A stretch of 64,000 nucleotides of DNA from Hydrogenimonas sp. (GTDB taxonomy: Bacteria; Campylobacterota; Campylobacteria; Campylobacterales; Hydrogenimonadaceae), in contig AP019005.1 in the NCBI GenBank assembly GCA_003945285.1, forward strand, positions 682,001-746,000. The letters are read 5' to 3'. The notes beneath the pieces are model-generated. The model was not told the origin of the DNA and ran no database searches. It saw only the letters and a program-made list of their open reading frames with translations. A program made the position numbers and the translations under genes. This document shows, one piece after another, positions 19,244-27,310 of the stretch. How positions within the stretch are numbered: position 1 is the first letter of the stretch; every line of letters starts with the position of its first letter.

Positions 19244-20278
19244 ATGGCAAAAAGAAAACAACCCTCACGAAAACCCTCGACATCCCTGAAAAAGAGCAAG
19301 AAGAGCGGCGGTTCCGGCACATTTTTGAACAAGCTGCTTGCCGCCGTCTCTATTTTTGTGATTATCGCCGTTTTGATGGGACTTGCCGGATGGATCGGCT
19401 ACGAAGCCGGCAAAGAGCATGCGGCGAAGAGCTGTGAAAAGAGACTCGGCAGCTACCGAAGCGATATAGAGAAGCTCAGAAGCAGGCTCAAAAACATCGG
19501 GCCCGAAGCCGCTCCCAAAGCCGAATCGAAGAGAGAGGAGCTCTCTGAAATCAGAGACTACGCTTCGGCCGGCGGAGAGAGTGCGACCGCAAAGCCGACG
19601 GTAAAAAAAGAGGTGGCGCTTGCGCGTCCGAAGCTGGCAATCATCATAGATGATGTCGCATTCCCTTCCCAGATCAAAGAGATCAAATCTCTTCCGTGGA
19701 AAATCACCCCTTCGATCTTCCCCCCGACGCCCAGACACCCCGACACACCTAAATTTGCGAAATCTCTGCGCCACTACATGATACATCTTCCCATGGAAGC
19801 GGTCAGCTACAACCATGCCGAAAAAGAGACGCTCACTACAGAGAGTACCGAGTCTCAGATAGATCAAAGGCTCAGAAAACTGCGCCGCTGGTTTCCGAAC
19901 GCCAAGTTCATAAACAACCATACGGGCAGCAGGTTTACCGCCGATATCGAATCGATGGCTCTTTTCTATCCGCTCGCAAAACGTTACGGTTTTACATTCA
20001 TAGACAGCAGAACCACGCCGAAAACGGTCGTTCCGAAGATTGCAGAGTTGAATTCGGACCCCTATGTGGGGCGGGATATCTTTCTGGATAACAAACCGGA
20101 TATCGGTTACATACAGAACCAGCTCAAAAAAGCTGTACGCATAGCCAAAGCACACGGTTACGCCATAGCTATAGGCCATCCGCACAAAACGACTCTCAAA
20201 GCACTCTCCGAGTCCGGTGCCATACTCAAAGGGGTGGATGTCGTCTACATGGACGAACTCTACTCGAAGATAAGATAG
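19244..20278 (+). CDS. Divergent polysaccharide deacetylase family protein
   Basis: This 344-residue protein has an N-terminal membrane anchor (about 30-52), a coiled-coil linker, and a YibQ-type (DUF610) domain over about 130-344, starting LAIIIDDVAF. Motifs MIHLPME, NNHTGSRF and AIGHPH are typical of this NodB-fold family. It probably faces the periplasm and acts on envelope carbohydrate, but activity is not proven for the family. It follows ilvC as in C. jejuni; there dprA comes next, whereas here an 8.9-kb stretch intervenes. Confidence 0.88.
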   Translation: MAKRKQPSRKPSTSLKKSKKSGGSGTFLNKLLAAVSIFVIIAVLMGLAGWIGYEAGKEHAAKSCEKRLGSYRSDIEKLRSRLKNIGPEAAPKAESKREELSEIRDYASAGGESATAKPTVKKEVALARPKLAIIIDDVAFPSQIKEIKSLPWKITPSIFPPTPRHPDTPKFAKSLRHYMIHLPMEAVSYNHAEKETLTTESTESQIDQRLRKLRRWFPNAKFINNHTGSRFTADIESMALFYPLAKRYGFTFIDSRTTPKTVVPKIAELNSDPYVGRDIFLDNKPDIGYIQNQLKKAVRIAKAHGYAIAIGHPHKTTLKALSESGAILKGVDVVYMDELYSKIR

Positions 20279-20363
20279 GGTAGAGACCCGTAACGGCCCG
20301 GTAGCAGGTTCAAATCTTCCGTAAAGCCGGGATATGGTATCGTTTCGGCAATGTCGGCGTTAT

Positions 20364-20529
20364 ACCCGAATCCGGAAATAGAGTAGATAGAAATCGTTGT
20401 GATGCTTGTAGTCAGGCGGTTCGGTAAAAACTTGAGGCGCACCCGCCAGGTGTGTCGACGGTTTTTCCCAAAGCGCATGGCTGTAATGATCATGGTGAGT
20501 TCCTCTATCTCTGTTTTGGGGTTTGGGTT
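20364..20529 (+). repeat. 166-bp palindromic element, copy A
   Basis: This is the most diverged of three 166-bp copies (A, B, C). Its ends are roughly inverted (ACCCGAATCCGGAAATAGAG at left; CTCTATCTCTGTTTTGGGGT near the right). The centre holds GGCGCACCCGCC and its partner. It lies in the 287-base gap between the deacetylase gene and the transporter, stopping 36 bases before the transporter ATG. It marks the left edge of the accessory island. Nothing else is seen in this gap. Confidence 0.85.
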
Positions 20530-20565
20530 ATATATGTCGGCCAAACCGGAAAAGAGAAGAGCTGT

Positions 20566-21900
20566 ATGAAGGGAATTGTCACTGCTTTGGTTTTGGCTGT
20601 CGCGGCAGCTTTTGCCGCCTCTTACGTATTCACCCAGCAGCAGGCCGAGCTGCTCGGAATCGTTACCTTTCTCGTAGTTTTGTGGACGAACAATGCCTTG
20701 CCTCTGGGTGTCGTATCGCTTCTTCCGATACTCCTCTTTCCGGCCTTCGGCATCATAGAGCTCAAGGCCGTTACGCCAAACTATGCGAAGTCCATCATCT
20801 TTCTCTTCCTCGGCGGCTTCATGCTTGCGATTGCGATGCAAAAGAGCAGGCTTCATACACAGATTTCCAACAGACTGCTGCGTATCTTTCCCCATACTCC
20901 ACGTGGTATCATCTATGCCATGGCTATTGTCTCGGCGCTTCTTAGCTCGATACTCTCGAATACCACGATTACCCTCATGCTCATGCCCATAGGTCTCTTT
21001 CTTACCGAGAACGTAAGGCTCAAGATAAGAATCCTTCTGGCCATAGCCTACGGGGCAAGTGTCGGAGGCATTCTCACCCCTATAGGCACGGCCCCCAACC
21101 TGCTGCTGATAGGGTATCTGGACACTATCGGTTTGGAAGCTCCCACTTTTACCGGCTGGATGGGTATGACCGCACCGGTAGTAGCCGCGATGCTGCTCAT
21201 AATTCCTTCGATTCTTAGTATCGGGGTGCGGGAGGAGAAGATCGGTGAGCCTGCCGGAGAGCCGGAGCCATTTACAAAAGATCAGAAGAAGCTCCTTTTT
21301 ATTCTGGGCGGTCTCTCCCTGCTCCTACTGCTCAACACTCCGATAAAGCCCTGGTATCCCGGGCTTGGGCTCGATGAAAAGGGTATTCTTCTCGCAGCCG
21401 GCCTGATTCTATTTCTGCCGGGAATAGATCTTCTCGAGTGGGAGGACAGCCGTGCCATTCCTTATGAGATCATCTTCCTGTTCGGAGCCGGCTTCAGCAT
21501 AGCGGCTGCTTTCGGTTCAACCCACCTTGCAGAAGCGATAGCGCAGAAGCTTGCCTTCGTCCATTCGCTGCCACTCTGGCTGACACTCGCGATTGTCGCA
21601 CTGGTCATCAGCTTCTCCACCGAGATCACGAGCAATACGGCTCTTACCTCCATGGCTCTACCGGTTATGGCACAGCTCTACGGAGTGGACAACCCTGTAA
21701 CGCTCCTGATTCTGATGGTCTCTACCGTAGCGGCCAGCTACGCCTTCATGCTACCCATAGCTACGCCGCCCAACGCCATAATAATGAGCTCCAGGATAAT
21801 AAAAGTCAAGACGATGGCATCATTCGGATTTTTCATAGATCTTTTGGGCGTAGCTATAGTATCTATAATAGCCTATTATATCTGGAGGGCGGTGCTGTGA
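20566..21900 (+). CDS. SLC13/DASS family anion symporter
   Basis: This 444-residue polytopic protein has about 11-12 membrane segments. It carries the two SNT motifs of divalent-anion:Na+ symporters, SNTTITLMLMPIG at about 128-140 and SNTALTSMALPVM near 365, each followed by a Pro-containing helix, plus the GTAPNLLLIG loop. Substrates in the family are dicarboxylates, sulfate or phosphate; the sequence does not decide which. The ATG is preferred over an upstream in-frame start that lies inside repeat A. The gene is enclosed by repeats A and B. Confidence 0.88.
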   Translation: MKGIVTALVLAVAAAFAASYVFTQQQAELLGIVTFLVVLWTNNALPLGVVSLLPILLFPAFGIIELKAVTPNYAKSIIFLFLGGFMLAIAMQKSRLHTQISNRLLRIFPHTPRGIIYAMAIVSALLSSILSNTTITLMLMPIGLFLTENVRLKIRILLAIAYGASVGGILTPIGTAPNLLLIGYLDTIGLEAPTFTGWMGMTAPVVAAMLLIIPSILSIGVREEKIGEPAGEPEPFTKDQKKLLFILGGLSLLLLLNTPIKPWYPGLGLDEKGILLAAGLILFLPGIDLLEWEDSRAIPYEIIFLFGAGFSIAAAFGSTHLAEAIAQKLAFVHSLPLWLTLAIVALVISFSTEITSNTALTSMALPVMAQLYGVDNPVTLLILMVSTVAASYAFMLPIATPPNAIIMSSRIIKVKTMASFGFFIDLLGVAIVSIIAYYIWRAVL

Positions 21901-21913
21901 ATCTGGAAAATAT

Positions 21914-22079
21914 ACCCTGATCTCGAAATAGAGTAGTTTGAAACCGTTGCGATGCTTGCGGTCAGGCGGTTTCGGGAAAATTTGAGGCGAACCCGCCAGG
22001 TGCGTCGACGGTTTTCCCGGAAGTGCACGGCTGCAACAGTCGTGACGAGTTCCTCTATTTATATTTCGAGATTAGGGAT
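21914..22079 (+). repeat. 166-bp palindromic element, copy B
   Basis: This copy is nearly 90% identical by eye to the reverse complement of copy C. It begins ACCCTGATCTCGAAATAGAG and ends ATTTCGAGATTAGGGAT, and it contains the CGGGAAAAT/GTTTTCCCG helix. It sits directly behind the transporter stop in the same orientation as copy A. The remaining 100 bases to the next gene contain a stray CCCAAATCTTC fragment but no ORF. Confidence 0.88.
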
Positions 22080-22184
22080 CTAGTTTCGTGGGGGCGAAGT
22101 TTCGCTGAGCAGACCCAAATCTTCTCTCTGGGTACCTAGGAGCCTGGAGGGCGGATACTATATCGATAGAATCTTCGTCGAATT

Positions 22185-23801
22185 TCAGACTCGACCTAAG
22201 ACCGTTCGGCGTGCTTTTTGCGTAAAGTTACATAAAAACAATATTGCAAAACGGTTGCCGGAATTGTCGAAGATCCGCATCTGATTTTCAACCCTGCCGA
22301 CAGAGGGTTCGCCCTTGGTCATAGGCTTGTAGTGATAGTGCGTCCCGAAGATGAGATAGAACGCAGCGGCAGCGAAAAGGGCCAGATATCCGACAGGTTT
22401 CGCATAACGAAAAGGGGCTCTTCGGCCCGGGGCTTTTTTATATAGCAGCCGGTGCAGAAGAGCGGCTGCGGCGATGAGCCAGAGCGTGCCTGCCAGATAG
22501 CCGCCGAAAACATCGCTCAGGTAGTGCACCCCGAGATAGATACGGCTGAAACCGATCAGCAGAATCAGGACGGTAACGGTAAATAAGATGTTGATGCGGG
22601 ATTTGAAACTTTTTCTCTCCCACATCAGAAGGTATGCCAGAAATCCGTAAAAGGCTACCGCGGCAGCCGCATGTGCGCTCGGGAACGAATATGTAGGCTC
22701 GAAGTAGAGTGCGGTTTCGGGACGGGGGCGATGAAGTGCCAGTTTGCCCAGGTAGACAGAAAGAGCGGAGCCCGCAATCGAAAAATAGAGTGCTACGATC
22801 TGCTCATATCTTCTGTTGAGCAGAAGGATTAGAGTTGCGGCAGCCAAAAAGGCGAGAAGAACTTCTACTTTGCCAAGATATGTGATCCATGTGAAAAATG
22901 GCGTAAGCTCCGGGGTACGCCACTGGACTATCAGGTTCGCTACGATGCTGTCGGCATAGACGATGGGATCTTTCGTCAAAATATCTTCGACGGTGCCGCC
23001 GAAGAGAGCGAGCAGATAGAGCAGGGCCGGGGCAAAGAGTGTCAGCGGAAGCCCGGTAAATACCGAAGAGTCGATGCGCCTGCGAAGAAAGAGAGTGAGT
23101 TTGGGGTGTGAAGCCGAAAACCTTTTGACCGGCCCGGCGGTGAGAAAAGCATGCCGGAGTGCCGACAGGACCGTTTTGGCAGCCGGTCCGTTCTGCACGA
23201 CAAACCGTTTGAGAAGGTATAGCAGAAAGAGTAGAAAAGTGAATACCGCTATAGTCGTCACGGTACGCGAGAGCCAGAGCTGGGCGAGAGCCAGTGAGGT
23301 CGAAAAGAGAAATCCGATGCCGATAAACTCCAGACTCCAGCCTACGGCCCCCAGAAAATCCCAAAAAAGGAACTTGCCTCTATCCATTTTCATCGATCCG
23401 GCCAGGAAAGAGACGGACTCTTTCAAGCCCGGTATGAAGCGTGCGAAAAAGAGCGATTTGGCACCGTGGGTATTGAGAAACTTCCTGCTCTTTTCAAGGG
23501 CCTCTTCAGGCAGATGCAGCCACGGTTTCTGCAACAGCGCTGCGCCGTGCCGCCTGCCCAGACGGTAGTTGACGAGATCACCGGCATAGGCGCCGGCCAG
23601 CCCGAATAGAAGAACGGTTTTTATGTCGATGTATCCCTGTCCGGCCAGCACGCCCATGAAAAGAAGCAGTGTCGAACCGGGTATAAAAAACCCGAGCCCG
23701 ATAAGAGTTTCGCCGAATGCCGCGATGAAGGCGATCCATGCGGTATAGCTTCTGAAATAGTCAACTGCGGACAGAAGCAGATGCTGCAGATCGCTCATCA
23801 T
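22185..23801 (-). CDS. DedA-PAP2 fusion membrane protein
   Basis: This 538-residue inner-membrane protein joins an N-terminal DedA/SNARE-associated domain (about 1-210; GFFIPGSTLLL and FFARFIPGLKESVSFLAG) to a PAP2 phosphatase domain. The PAP2 signatures are in order: KLALHRPRPE (about 353), PSAHAAAA (about 375) and SRIYLGVHYLSDV (about 423). It should dephosphorylate lipid-linked phosphates such as undecaprenyl or phosphatidyl forms at the periplasmic face. The last 50 residues resemble only the start of the LssY-C domain that often follows, so the protein may be truncated near repeat B. Confidence 0.87.
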   Translation of the reverse strand: MMSDLQHLLLSAVDYFRSYTAWIAFIAAFGETLIGLGFFIPGSTLLLFMGVLAGQGYIDIKTVLLFGLAGAYAGDLVNYRLGRRHGAALLQKPWLHLPEEALEKSRKFLNTHGAKSLFFARFIPGLKESVSFLAGSMKMDRGKFLFWDFLGAVGWSLEFIGIGFLFSTSLALAQLWLSRTVTTIAVFTFLLFLLYLLKRFVVQNGPAAKTVLSALRHAFLTAGPVKRFSASHPKLTLFLRRRIDSSVFTGLPLTLFAPALLYLLALFGGTVEDILTKDPIVYADSIVANLIVQWRTPELTPFFTWITYLGKVEVLLAFLAAATLILLLNRRYEQIVALYFSIAGSALSVYLGKLALHRPRPETALYFEPTYSFPSAHAAAAVAFYGFLAYLLMWERKSFKSRINILFTVTVLILLIGFSRIYLGVHYLSDVFGGYLAGTLWLIAAAALLHRLLYKKAPGRRAPFRYAKPVGYLALFAAAAFYLIFGTHYHYKPMTKGEPSVGRVENQMRIFDNSGNRFAILFLCNFTQKARRTVLGRV

Positions 23802-23819
23802 CGAGCAGGCCGAATCTTC

Positions 23820-24257
23820 TCAATAAGGCTCGACGCTTGAGATGCGTTCGCCCTGTTTTACGATGCGAATACGCTCACCCGGATAGAAACGCAGACCTTT
23901 GACGATAACCACGACAGTGGAACCGTTGTCAAGCTGTACGGTCAGCTCCTGCGCATTCGCCTTGCCGGCCTCGCTTCCCACATAGGCACCCGCCAGGCCG
24001 CCGGCAAGTGTCGCCAGTGTATTGCCTTTGCCTCCGCCTATCAGTGACCCCAGTACTCCGCCGGTAACGGCTCCCAGAAACGTTCCTGTCCCGTTGTCTT
24101 TGATGACCACCGGTCTTATCGACTCAATGGTACCGGCTTCGTACCGCATGACGTATTGTGTAGCCTCTGGATTCACCTCTTCAACCCCTCTTTGCGCGCA
24201 GCCGCCCAAAAAGAGGATTCCCAAAGTTGCAATCGCCGCAAGATATATTTTTTTCAT
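23820..24257 (-). CDS. Glycine-zipper outer-membrane lipoprotein (SlyB/Pcp-like)
   Basis: This 145-residue lipoprotein has lipobox LFLGGC (Cys at about 20) and a glycine-zipper 2TM segment (GAVTGGVLGSLIGGGKG, then GGLAGAYVGSEAG) at about 60-98. The C-terminal beta-rich part ends ERISSVEPY. The family contributes to envelope integrity. The start is the ATG opening the signal peptide, 12 codons inside the longest frame. It lies 18 bases upstream of the DedA-PAP2 gene's start and is probably co-transcribed with it. Confidence 0.85.
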   Translation of the reverse strand: MKKIYLAAIATLGILFLGGCAQRGVEEVNPEATQYVMRYEAGTIESIRPVVIKDNGTGTFLGAVTGGVLGSLIGGGKGNTLATLAGGLAGAYVGSEAGKANAQELTVQLDNGSTVVVIVKGLRFYPGERIRIVKQGERISSVEPY

Positions 24258-24378
24258 CTGAACTCTCCTTGTATCGCTTCGTATATAGATCACTTTAACA
24301 TAGAGAGGGATAATGAGAGTAAACAGATACCTGCCCGGCGCGCAGATTTTGCGTACTGTTGCGGGTTCGTCTACCGGC

Positions 24379-24873
24379 TTATTCCGGGAATCGGGCAGGT
24401 CTATTGAATACCCAGTCGCTGCTTTCTACAGGTTTATGACATGAAATACAGACCTGCATACCTTTTTGAAACGGTTTCTGCTCCAGCCCTACCCAGCGGG
24501 CCCATCCCCAGTTATGGGTTTTGGAATATTTTTTGGAGTCTTTAAACATAAACTCGACATGTATAAACTCCCCTGGTACCGTAGCACTTTGCCACTCTTT
24601 CAGGCTGCTATCTTTCCAGACAACTTTACCCAGTATCGCACCATCCGGCCACGGATCTGTTCTGCCGCTCCTTGCAGCTTCTACGGCAATCGGATTGCCC
24701 AAAAGAACACGAATTGTCCCATTGTCTTTACGGTGTATAACCGATATCGTCTGCCAATTCTGCCATCCGGTCGGATAGCTTATGCCGTGTGAAGGTTTCG
24801 GCGTTCTCTCTGCCGCGCCTGTTATTGAAATAATGGCTGCGGCCAAGACCACAGCTTTAACAATCTGTCTCAT
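24379..24873 (-). CDS. Cytochrome P460-like periplasmic heme protein
   Basis: This 164-residue protein has a cleavable signal peptide (about 1-20), a beta-rich domain with the P460-family GWARW segment, and a single c-type heme site CISCH at 142-146. Cytochromes P460 oxidise hydroxylamine or bind NO in ammonia oxidisers, but many relatives outside them are uncharacterised. No cross-linking Lys can be assigned by eye. It stands alone, with no electron-transfer partner nearby. Confidence 0.75.
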   Translation of the reverse strand: MRQIVKAVVLAAAIISITGAAERTPKPSHGISYPTGWQNWQTISVIHRKDNGTIRVLLGNPIAVEAARSGRTDPWPDGAILGKVVWKDSSLKEWQSATVPGEFIHVEFMFKDSKKYSKTHNWGWARWVGLEQKPFQKGMQVCISCHKPVESSDWVFNRPARFPE

Positions 24874-24953
24874 TTTTATCCTTTTTGTTTGGAGTAACGA
24901 TCTGCATAAATATCTTCATCCCCGGATTTACGCAAGGGAGCGACCGGCTGAAA

Positions 24954-25354
24954 TCAAAATATGCCTCTTATCTTTACCGCAAAACAGGGTGAAACTGCGG
25001 TTGCACAGAGCACGACAACAAATAAGTCACCCTTTGTAAAGTCGAAAACCTGAAGAATCTCCCGCCATGACTTGCCGAGCACAAAATAGCCGAACCCAAA
25101 TTCAAATGTCAGTGTTAAAACTACCCAGTAAATACCGATAAAGATAAAACCATTAGGCTCTTTAATTCCCATAAGCGGAATAAATAGCAATGAAATTGCA
25201 AAAACAAGGGCTGCCAACAACAGACCACTTATAGGCAGCGCCATATGGCTCCAGTGAGCGTAGTAAGGACTTTTTCGCGAAAAGTACCATTCACGATGGC
25301 GGCAAAAACGATAACCAGCCATATGCCGGTGGCTTTGATAAGTATGCTGGTCAT
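24954..25354 (-). pseudogene. Frameshifted small membrane-protein gene
   Basis: Two overlapping frames together encode one protein of about 130 residues with four membrane segments. The first frame begins MTSILIKATGIWLVIV and runs to about TFREKVLT. The second continues from AHWSHMALPISGLL to CFAVKIRGIF. A one- or two-base shift near 25250-25265 separates them, so the gene is broken unless the base calls are wrong. No function is recognised. An 80-bp piece of the same gene recurs at 26523-26602. Confidence 0.75.
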
Positions 25355-25388
25355 TCTTTTTCCTCTTGGAGTCTTGAAATCTGCAGGG

Positions 25389-25592
25389 TCAGTTGCTGCC
25401 TGATTTTGCCTTTTTATCCAGTTTTGAAAACTCTTTTTCAGCACCTTTTTCAAAAGCTACTTTATACATCGATTCCAGCTTTTTAACCTCTTCGAGTGAA
25501 ACAAGTCTGTTTTGTTTTGTCAAGTTCTTTGGCGTATTCATCAAGCGATTTAACGGTATCTTTTTCCCGCCTAAAATTATCGCCTGCTCCAT
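25389..25592 (-). pseudogene. Decayed copy of the RHH-RelE toxin-antitoxin module
   Basis: The sequence aligns with the intact module 1.5 kb away. It has the first third of the antitoxin (degraded, with a frame change), an internal deletion of roughly 100 bases, the antitoxin end (LVSLEEV), and the first 20 codons of the toxin (MYKVAFEKGAEKEFSKLDKK) before it breaks off. No complete toxin or antitoxin can be made. It is followed directly by the frameshifted membrane-protein gene. Confidence 0.75.
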
Positions 25593-25620
25593 AAAAAGCC
25601 TTTCCGGCTTAACCAAGTTT

Positions 25621-26058
25621 TTAAATCCGTGGCCATCGATGGTATAGATCTTTTAAGAAGTCGACTGTTTTTGGATGGTGTCGATAGTCATTGATAGCAC
25701 TGCGAATAGCAAAAGAGATATCTATATTATACTCCAAAACGAGGGTTTTGAGTTCATCTAAAAATTTGTCCAGTAATGTATATATTACTTCCCATACGAT
25801 ATTTTCATCGATACCGAAATATCCGTGAACAATATGATTTCTGAAACTGACAATTTGTTGATACTCTTTGGGTAATAGATTGTTTTTTAGTAGCTTACTT
25901 GACGCTTCTCCGATAATTTCAAGTTCTCTTATGGTTGCATCCCATTCCAGTTCACTGTGCAAAAACGCAGTTGCATTATCAAACTTTTTGGTATAGCGTT
26001 TGATCTTATCTGCGGCAATAAAAATATCGACAATATAAAAAGAGGTTTCCCTAGACAT
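25621..26058 (-). CDS. hepT: HepT-like toxin (DUF86 RNase)
   Basis: This 145-residue helical HEPN protein has the RNase motif RNHIVHGYF (R-X4-H-X-Y) at about 80-88. HepT toxins cleave RNA and are neutralised by AMPylation of the Tyr in this motif by MntA. An about 25-residue C-terminal extension (to HRWPRI) exceeds the usual length. The ATG with AAGAGA upstream is chosen, and an in-frame ATG five codons earlier is possible. It overlaps mntA by eight bases. Confidence 0.85.
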   Translation of the reverse strand: MSRETSFYIVDIFIAADKIKRYTKKFDNATAFLHSELEWDATIRELEIIGEASSKLLKNNLLPKEYQQIVSFRNHIVHGYFGIDENIVWEVIYTLLDKFLDELKTLVLEYNIDISFAIRSAINDYRHHPKTVDFLKDLYHRWPRI

Positions 26059-26341
26059 ATATAATCTCTTCATCTATATGATGCCTGATAAAAGATCGCA
26101 TCTTCTTTTCCATTCCAAGGTCTACAGGTTTATGCAATTGTGTTTCAAGATAGTGCTTGAGTCCAAAAAACGCTTCAAATGAGGAGGGCATATCGACAAG
26201 TATATCAATGTCACTCTCGTCGGTAGCCTCTTCTCGTGCATAAGAACCAAACAGAGCGATAGATCTGACACCGAACCTCTTTCGGAGTTCTGATTTGTGA
26301 GAAGAGAGAAAGTCTAAAATATTCTCTTTTGTGATAACCAT
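26051..26341 (-). CDS. mntA: MntA-like minimal nucleotidyltransferase antitoxin
   Basis: This 96-residue pol-beta superfamily protein has the motif GSYAREEATDESDIDILVD at about 30-48, containing the GSx10DxD metal site. By family knowledge it adds AMP to the cognate HepT and so silences it. It precedes hepT and is coupled to it by overlap. This is one of three toxin-antitoxin loci, intact or decayed, within 2 kb. Confidence 0.87.
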   Translation of the reverse strand: MVITKENILDFLSSHKSELRKRFGVRSIALFGSYAREEATDESDIDILVDMPSSFEAFFGLKHYLETQLHKPVDLGMEKKMRSFIRHHIDEEIIYV

Positions 26342-26430
26342 GTCATTTTTTCCTCATTCTATTGAAATGATTGTACCATATTCACATAGAGTAGATTAAA
26401 AGGAAAATTTGTAGCAGGAGAAGGTGGTCT

Positions 26431-26512
26431 GGTGATGATAATAACCCGATTTTGCTTTCATACAACATATTTAACATCAATCAAGAGTTTAAGCTAAGTT
26501 ATTGTTATCACC
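26431..26512. repeat. 82-bp element bounded by 15-bp inverted repeats
   Basis: GGTGATGATAATAAC at the left end and GTTATTGTTATCACC at the right end are inverted with two transitions. The right half recurs as GTTATTATTATCACC at 27290-27304, just after the AAA-TOPRIM gene. The 52 bases between the arms show no strong secondary structure. Confidence 0.6.
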
Positions 26513-26522
26513 GCCCCCTATT

Positions 26523-26602
26523 GCTCTTTAATTCCCATAAGCGGGATAAATAGCAATGAAATCGCAAAAACAAGGGCCGCCAACAACAGACCACTTATAG
26601 GC
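26523..26602 (-). repeat. 80-bp duplicate of the membrane-protein gene
   Basis: This segment matches 25157-25236 with about three substitutions in 80 bases and no gaps, in the same orientation. It carries the codons for the SGLLLAALVFAISLLFIPLM region and nothing else of that gene. It therefore marks a past duplication followed by loss. Confidence 0.85.
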
Positions 26603-26675
26603 GGAACGTTATAAATTTTGTAATTCTATCGGCTTGACACAAAATTTCCAACTCTCCCATCAAGGGTGTAATTTT

Positions 26676-26927
26676 TTAATAAGCCTCTTTTCTGTGGGCA
26701 ATTCTGATGACAGCAATAACGAGCAGATTATTCTCTTTCAAATAAATTATTCTATAGTTTCCTGCTCTTTTTCTAAATTTACCTTTGTGTTTCCCATTAA
26801 GTTGTTTGTCATTTGAAAAGTTTCCATTCTGCAGATCAATTATTTTTGTTGCGACAAGTTTTTGCGCTTTTTTATCCAGTTTTAAAAATTCTTTCTCGGC
26901 ACTCTTTTCAAAAGCTACTTTATACAT
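26676..26927 (-). CDS. RelE/ParE-family toxin
   Basis: This 83-residue toxin begins MYKVAFEKSAEKEFLKLD and ends with the fold's beta core YRIIYLKENNLLVIAVIRIAHR. Members either cleave ribosome-bound mRNA or poison gyrase, and sequence alone does not decide. The start is the ATG inside the antitoxin's last codons (eight-base overlap). A second, broken copy lies at 25.4 kb. Confidence 0.85.
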   Translation of the reverse strand: MYKVAFEKSAEKEFLKLDKKAQKLVATKIIDLQNGNFSNDKQLNGKHKGKFRKRAGNYRIIYLKENNLLVIAVIRIAHRKEAY

Positions 26928-27150
26928 CAATTCCAGCTTTTTTAAACACATCTTCGAGTGAAACAAGTGTTGTTTTTCCTGCTTTAAGATCTTCTATTCT
27001 TTTATCTGCGACCATTTCATCAAGCTTGTCAAAATATAATTCAATAGCTTTTTCAACAAGGCTCGTTCTTGTTTTGTCAAGTTCTTTGGCGTATTCATCA
27101 AGCGATTTAACGATATCTTTTTCCAGTCTGATATTTATTGCCTGTTTCAT
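26920..27150 (-). CDS. Ribbon-helix-helix antitoxin
   Basis: This 76-residue protein has an N-terminal RHH DNA-binding motif (KQAINIRLEKDIVKSLDEYA) and an acidic C-terminal tail (LVSLEDVFKKAG) expected to wrap the toxin. It precedes and overlaps the RelE-like gene, so it should autorepress the pair. The decayed copy lacks the middle of this gene. Confidence 0.85.
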   Translation of the reverse strand: MKQAINIRLEKDIVKSLDEYAKELDKTRTSLVEKAIELYFDKLDEMVADKRIEDLKAGKTTLVSLEDVFKKAGIDV

Positions 27151-27289
27151 ATAAACCCTTTCCTACTCAGTTAGTGTGTATACAATTGTAGTGCAAAAAG
27201 ATATATTCGTCAAGTTGCTATAGCGACCAAGTTCACTTTCCGCTATGGAGCCGCTTGCTTGTCATTGGATACCACGTAGGTCGATTAAT

Positions 27290-27304
27290 GTTATTATTAT
27301 CACC
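27290..27304. repeat. Third copy of the GTTATT-type 15-mer
   Basis: GTTATTATTATCACC differs by one base from 26498-26512. Both copies are followed by a run of C (CCGCCCCC and AGGCCCC). It lies in the 160-base gap between the antitoxin start and the AAA-TOPRIM stop, which contains no other feature. Confidence 0.5.
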
Positions 27305-27310
27305 AGGCCC

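Larger units (their letters stand above)
26342..26675. other. Intergenic spacer with inverted repeat and gene fragment
   Basis: This 334-base gap between mntA and the relE-like gene contains no ORF. It holds a 15-bp imperfect inverted repeat (26431-26445 and 26498-26512), the 80-bp remnant of the membrane-protein gene immediately after it, and a T-rich stretch near 26670 that could terminate the downstream-reading toxin transcript. Confidence 0.6.
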
